Assembly: GCA_024642025.1 (NCBI GenBank)
Contig: JAHEBY010000046.1
Span: 3,178-11,658, forward strand
DNA from: Comamonadaceae bacterium
GTDB taxonomy: Bacteria; Pseudomonadota; Gammaproteobacteria; Burkholderiales; Burkholderiaceae_C
Length of the DNA: 8,481 bases
Direction of reading: 5' to 3'
Both the position numbers and the translations under genes were made by a program. The notes beneath the pieces were generated by a model. That model did no database searches, was not told where the DNA came from, and saw only the letters and a list, made by a program, of their open reading frames with translations. Below, piece by piece: positions 6,075-8,481 of the stretch (positions within the stretch are counted from its first letter, which is position 1; each line of letters opens with the position of its first letter).

Positions 6075-6865
6075 AGTCAAATCGCAAACGCGCACCCCAT
6101 GGTGCCCCGTGGGGCTTGGCTGCGCTGGGCTTGGCGCTGGGTTTGTTGCTCACAACGCTTCTTTTCGCGCCAGCATCATGGCTGGCCGCGCTCGTGTGGA
6201 ATGTCACGAGTGGGCAAGTCTTGCTGAGCGATGCGCGCGGCACAATATGGTCAGGTTCAACGCAACTGGTGTTGACGGGTGGTGCCGGTAGTCGGGATCG
6301 AGCTGCGTTGCCCGGCGCTTTGCATTGGCGCATGAGGCCCACTTGGACGGGGGTAAATCTGACTCTAATCGCCGACTGCTGTACCCGCGAGCCCGTCAAA
6401 GTAGCAGCAACGCTTCAATGGGGTGGCGCAAAAGCAACAATATTTGATGGGCACTCGAGCTGGCCGGCAGCGCTTTTGACGGGTTTGGGAACCCCATGGA
6501 ACACCATGCAACCTCAAGGGCTTTTGAGTATCTCGACAACTGAGTTTGCCGCAACATGGGTAGAGGGCCGAATGAACGTTGTCGGCCAAGCGGTGCTGGA
6601 TGCGAATGACATGTCTTCTACGCTTTCGACCCTCAAACCAATGGGCAGCTACCGCCTGACATTATCAGGCGGGACCAGTGCGCAGCTGCGACTTGAAACG
6701 CTCAACGGCAGCCTTCAACTCAGCGGCAAGGGGGAGTGGGTAGGGTCAAGGTTGCGCTTCGTTGGCGAGGCAACAGCAGCGCCAGATCGCGAGGCAGCGC
6801 TATCAAATCTTTTGAACCTGATCGGGCGACGCACTGGAGCCCGGTCCGTAATTACTGTAGGCTAA
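6071..6865 (+). CDS. gspN: Type II secretion system accessory protein GspN
   Basis: The 264-residue product has a basic N-terminus, one hydrophobic membrane segment or uncleaved signal anchor at about residues 14-42, and a periplasmic domain predicted to be beta-rich. The early periplasmic motif GTIWSGS is a hallmark of the GspN family. GspN occurs in only part of the type II systems, and its role is not firmly known; it is usually dispensable where tested. A vicinal cysteine pair sits at residues 103-104. The ATG at 6071 overlaps the gspM stop by four bases and is preferred over an in-frame start at 6035 that would lie deep inside gspM. gspD follows four bases after its stop. Confidence 0.9.
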   Translation: MKSNRKRAPHGAPWGLAALGLALGLLLTTLLFAPASWLAALVWNVTSGQVLLSDARGTIWSGSTQLVLTGGAGSRDRAALPGALHWRMRPTWTGVNLTLIADCCTREPVKVAATLQWGGAKATIFDGHSSWPAALLTGLGTPWNTMQPQGLLSISTTEFAATWVEGRMNVVGQAVLDANDMSSTLSTLKPMGSYRLTLSGGTSAQLRLETLNGSLQLSGKGEWVGSRLRFVGEATAAPDREAALSNLLNLIGRRTGARSVITVG

Positions 6866-6869
6866 TGGT

Positions 6870-8481
6870 ATGACAACGCTAATTCGTCGAAAAGGCCAGA
6901 TAGACAAGAGTTTGAAGCTCTCTCTGCTCGCAATTGTGATGTCGGGTGTGATGGTTGGTTTGCCCGCGCTGGCGCAGTCGCCCTCGGCCAGCAGAAATGA
7001 GCCAATTACCCTGAATTTTGTCAACGCCGACATTGAGGCCGTGGCCCGCACCATGGCAACTGTGACAGGGCTCAGCGTGGTGGTGGACCCGCGCGTCAAA
7101 GGCACGATCAGCCTGGTTACTGAAAAGCCCGTGAATCGTGCTGCCGCCATGAACCAGTTCCTCGCGACATTGCGCCTTCAGGGCTACACGATGGTGGAAA
7201 CCAGTGGGATCTACAAAGTATTGCCCGAAGCAGACGCTAAGTTGCAAAGTGCGTCGGTTGGCGTGAGCACTGGCGGTTCGTCTGTGAAGTCAGGCACCAA
7301 TCAGATCATCACGCAGATCATCAAGCTCAATCATGAGAATGCAAACTCGATGGTCCCCGTTTTGCGTCCCCTGATCAGCCCTAACAACACGATCAACGTC
7401 AACGCGAGCAACAATTCGCTAATCATTACGGATTACGCCGACAACCTTCAGCGCCTCAGCAAAATCATCGCGGCCATGGATGTGGCGCCGGGTACCGACG
7501 TGGAAGTCATTCCACTTAAATATGGCATTGCCAGTGATCTGGCGCCGCTGGTGCTGCGACTGATTGAGTCAAGCGGTGGCGCAACGGCACCGGGGCAAGG
7601 TGATGGCTCCTACAAGACCACGCTGGTTGCTGAACCGCGCGGAAACACACTGATACTCCGTGCTGCAAATGCGGCCCGCGTGAACCTGGTCAAGGCGCTG
7701 ATCGAAAAGCTGGACCAACCGACCCGGCAAACCGCCAACGGTGACGCTGGAAACATTTACGTTGTGTATCTCAAAAATGCTGACGCCGTCAAGCTGGCGA
7801 CGACCTTGCGTGCAGCACTGTCTGGAAGTGATTCGCGCGCCATTGTGGCATCCGCATCGCCCACGCCGACGCCGGTGACGACTGGCGCTGTTGGTGGCGC
7901 TGCAGCAGTAGCCAGTAGCCTGGCGGCAAGCAGTTCATCGGCGGCCACGACGGGGGGCCAGATTCAAGCCGACGAGGCTACAAACTCGCTCATCATCACG
8001 GCATCTGAACCGCAGTACCGCCAACTGCGTGCGGTAATAGACAAGCTTGATTCACGTCGGGCTCAGGTGTTTGTTGAGAGCCTCATCGCCGAAGTGAGCG
8101 CGGACCGCGCGGCTGAGTTCGGCATTCAGTGGCAGGGAGCACTCGGAAACGCGGGCAGCCGCAATATTGGCCTTCTTGGCACCAACTTTGGCAGCGGCAT
8201 TGGCAACATCATCAACCTGTCCACATCAATTGCATCAGGCTCACCATCTGTGGGGCGTGGCGCTAATTTTGGTGTTGCGCATAAGACCAATGGCGTCTTC
8301 GTCCTCGGATTCCTGGCTCGTTTTCTGGAAGAGACTGGTAGCGGAAACGTACTGTCCACACCCAATTTGCTGACGTTGGACAACGAGGAGGCCAAAATTG
8401 TTATAGGCCAGAACGTGCCGTTTGTCACGGGCCAATTCACCAACACAGGGGCGGGAAACGCTGGCACGGTCAATCCATTCC
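6870..8481 (+). CDS. gspD: Type II secretion system outer-membrane secretin GspD, N-terminal part
   Basis: The frame stays open to the window end, giving 537 residues of a protein usually 650-800 long; the C-terminal end is missing. A Sec signal peptide is visible, with basic start, hydrophobic core and cleavage expected after Ala35 (PALA|QS). Periplasmic domains follow in order: N0 at about 44-119 (ITLNFVNADIEAVAR), N1 at about 144-203 (ending NSLIITDYADNLQRL), N2 at about 208-286, and N3 at about 294-394 with the second NSLIIT motif. An Ala/Ser/Gly/Pro/Thr-rich insertion (about 328-364) interrupts N3. The secretin core starts near 396 (QVFVESLIAEVSADRA), and the signature VLSTPNLLTLDNEEAKIVIG begins at 494, leading to the NVPF motif. 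GspD forms the multimeric outer-membrane channel; N0 receives the HR domain of GspC. The ATG at 6870 gives a proper signal peptide. Placement after gspN suggests that gspE and gspF follow. Confidence 0.97.
   Translation, partial: MTTLIRRKGQIDKSLKLSLLAIVMSGVMVGLPALAQSPSASRNEPITLNFVNADIEAVARTMATVTGLSVVVDPRVKGTISLVTEKPVNRAAAMNQFLATLRLQGYTMVETSGIYKVLPEADAKLQSASVGVSTGGSSVKSGTNQIITQIIKLNHENANSMVPVLRPLISPNNTINVNASNNSLIITDYADNLQRLSKIIAAMDVAPGTDVEVIPLKYGIASDLAPLVLRLIESSGGATAPGQGDGSYKTTLVAEPRGNTLILRAANAARVNLVKALIEKLDQPTRQTANGDAGNIYVVYLKNADAVKLATTLRAALSGSDSRAIVASASPTPTPVTTGAVGGAAAVASSLAASSSSAATTGGQIQADEATNSLIITASEPQYRQLRAVIDKLDSRRAQVFVESLIAEVSADRAAEFGIQWQGALGNAGSRNIGLLGTNFGSGIGNIINLSTSIASGSPSVGRGANFGVAHKTNGVFVLGFLARFLEETGSGNVLSTPNLLTLDNEEAKIVIGQNVPFVTGQFTNTGAGNAGTVNPF

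Noticed and set aside
1..8481. tRNA, rRNA, CRISPR arrays, insertion sequences, phage attachment sites
   Set aside because: Almost all of the window is explained by coding genes with short gaps; no repeat-spacer pattern, terminal inverted repeats, transposase or tRNA-like fold was seen by eye.

Overview
The window is ordinary chromosomal DNA from what looks like a betaproteobacterium, most likely order Burkholderiales and plausibly family Comamonadaceae. This rests on the moderately high G+C coding sequence, the tandem-ACT threonine dehydratase, the short GspC without a PDZ domain, and the gene order of the secretion locus. The taxonomic call is inference; no marker gene for a genus is present.

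Layout. Positions 1-693 hold the 3' part of a biosynthetic threonine dehydratase gene (ilvA, + strand). It converges on a short gspC (752-1252, - strand), with a small GC-rich hairpin between them. A 55-base gap (1253-1307) separates gspC from a long + strand run: gspG (1308), gspH (1726), gspI (2205), gspJ (2570), gspK (3226), gspL (4348), gspM (5574), gspN (6071) and the 5' part of gspD (6870 to the window end). Most junctions in this run overlap by 1, 4 or 26 bases or have very short gaps. The exception is a 45-base AT-rich gap before gspL.

Together the gsp genes encode much of a type II secretion system, which moves folded proteins from the periplasm across the outer membrane. GspG is the major pseudopilin, and GspH, I, J and K are the minor pseudopilins thought to form the tip. 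GspL and GspM are the inner-membrane platform that couples the cytoplasmic ATPase to the pseudopilus. GspC links the platform to the outer-membrane secretin GspD. GspN is an accessory inner-membrane protein of unclear function. The ATPase (gspE) and the polytopic protein (gspF) are not in the window; they would be expected past position 8481. The prepilin peptidase gene (gspO/pilD) is also absent and is often unlinked.

I found no RNA gene, CRISPR array, insertion sequence, phage gene or sign of recent transfer. I do not see an undescribed system here. The points worth a second look are variations on a known machine: a divergent, PDZ-less gspC, a palindrome over the gspG start codon, the gap before gspL, and low-complexity insertions in GspK and GspD.
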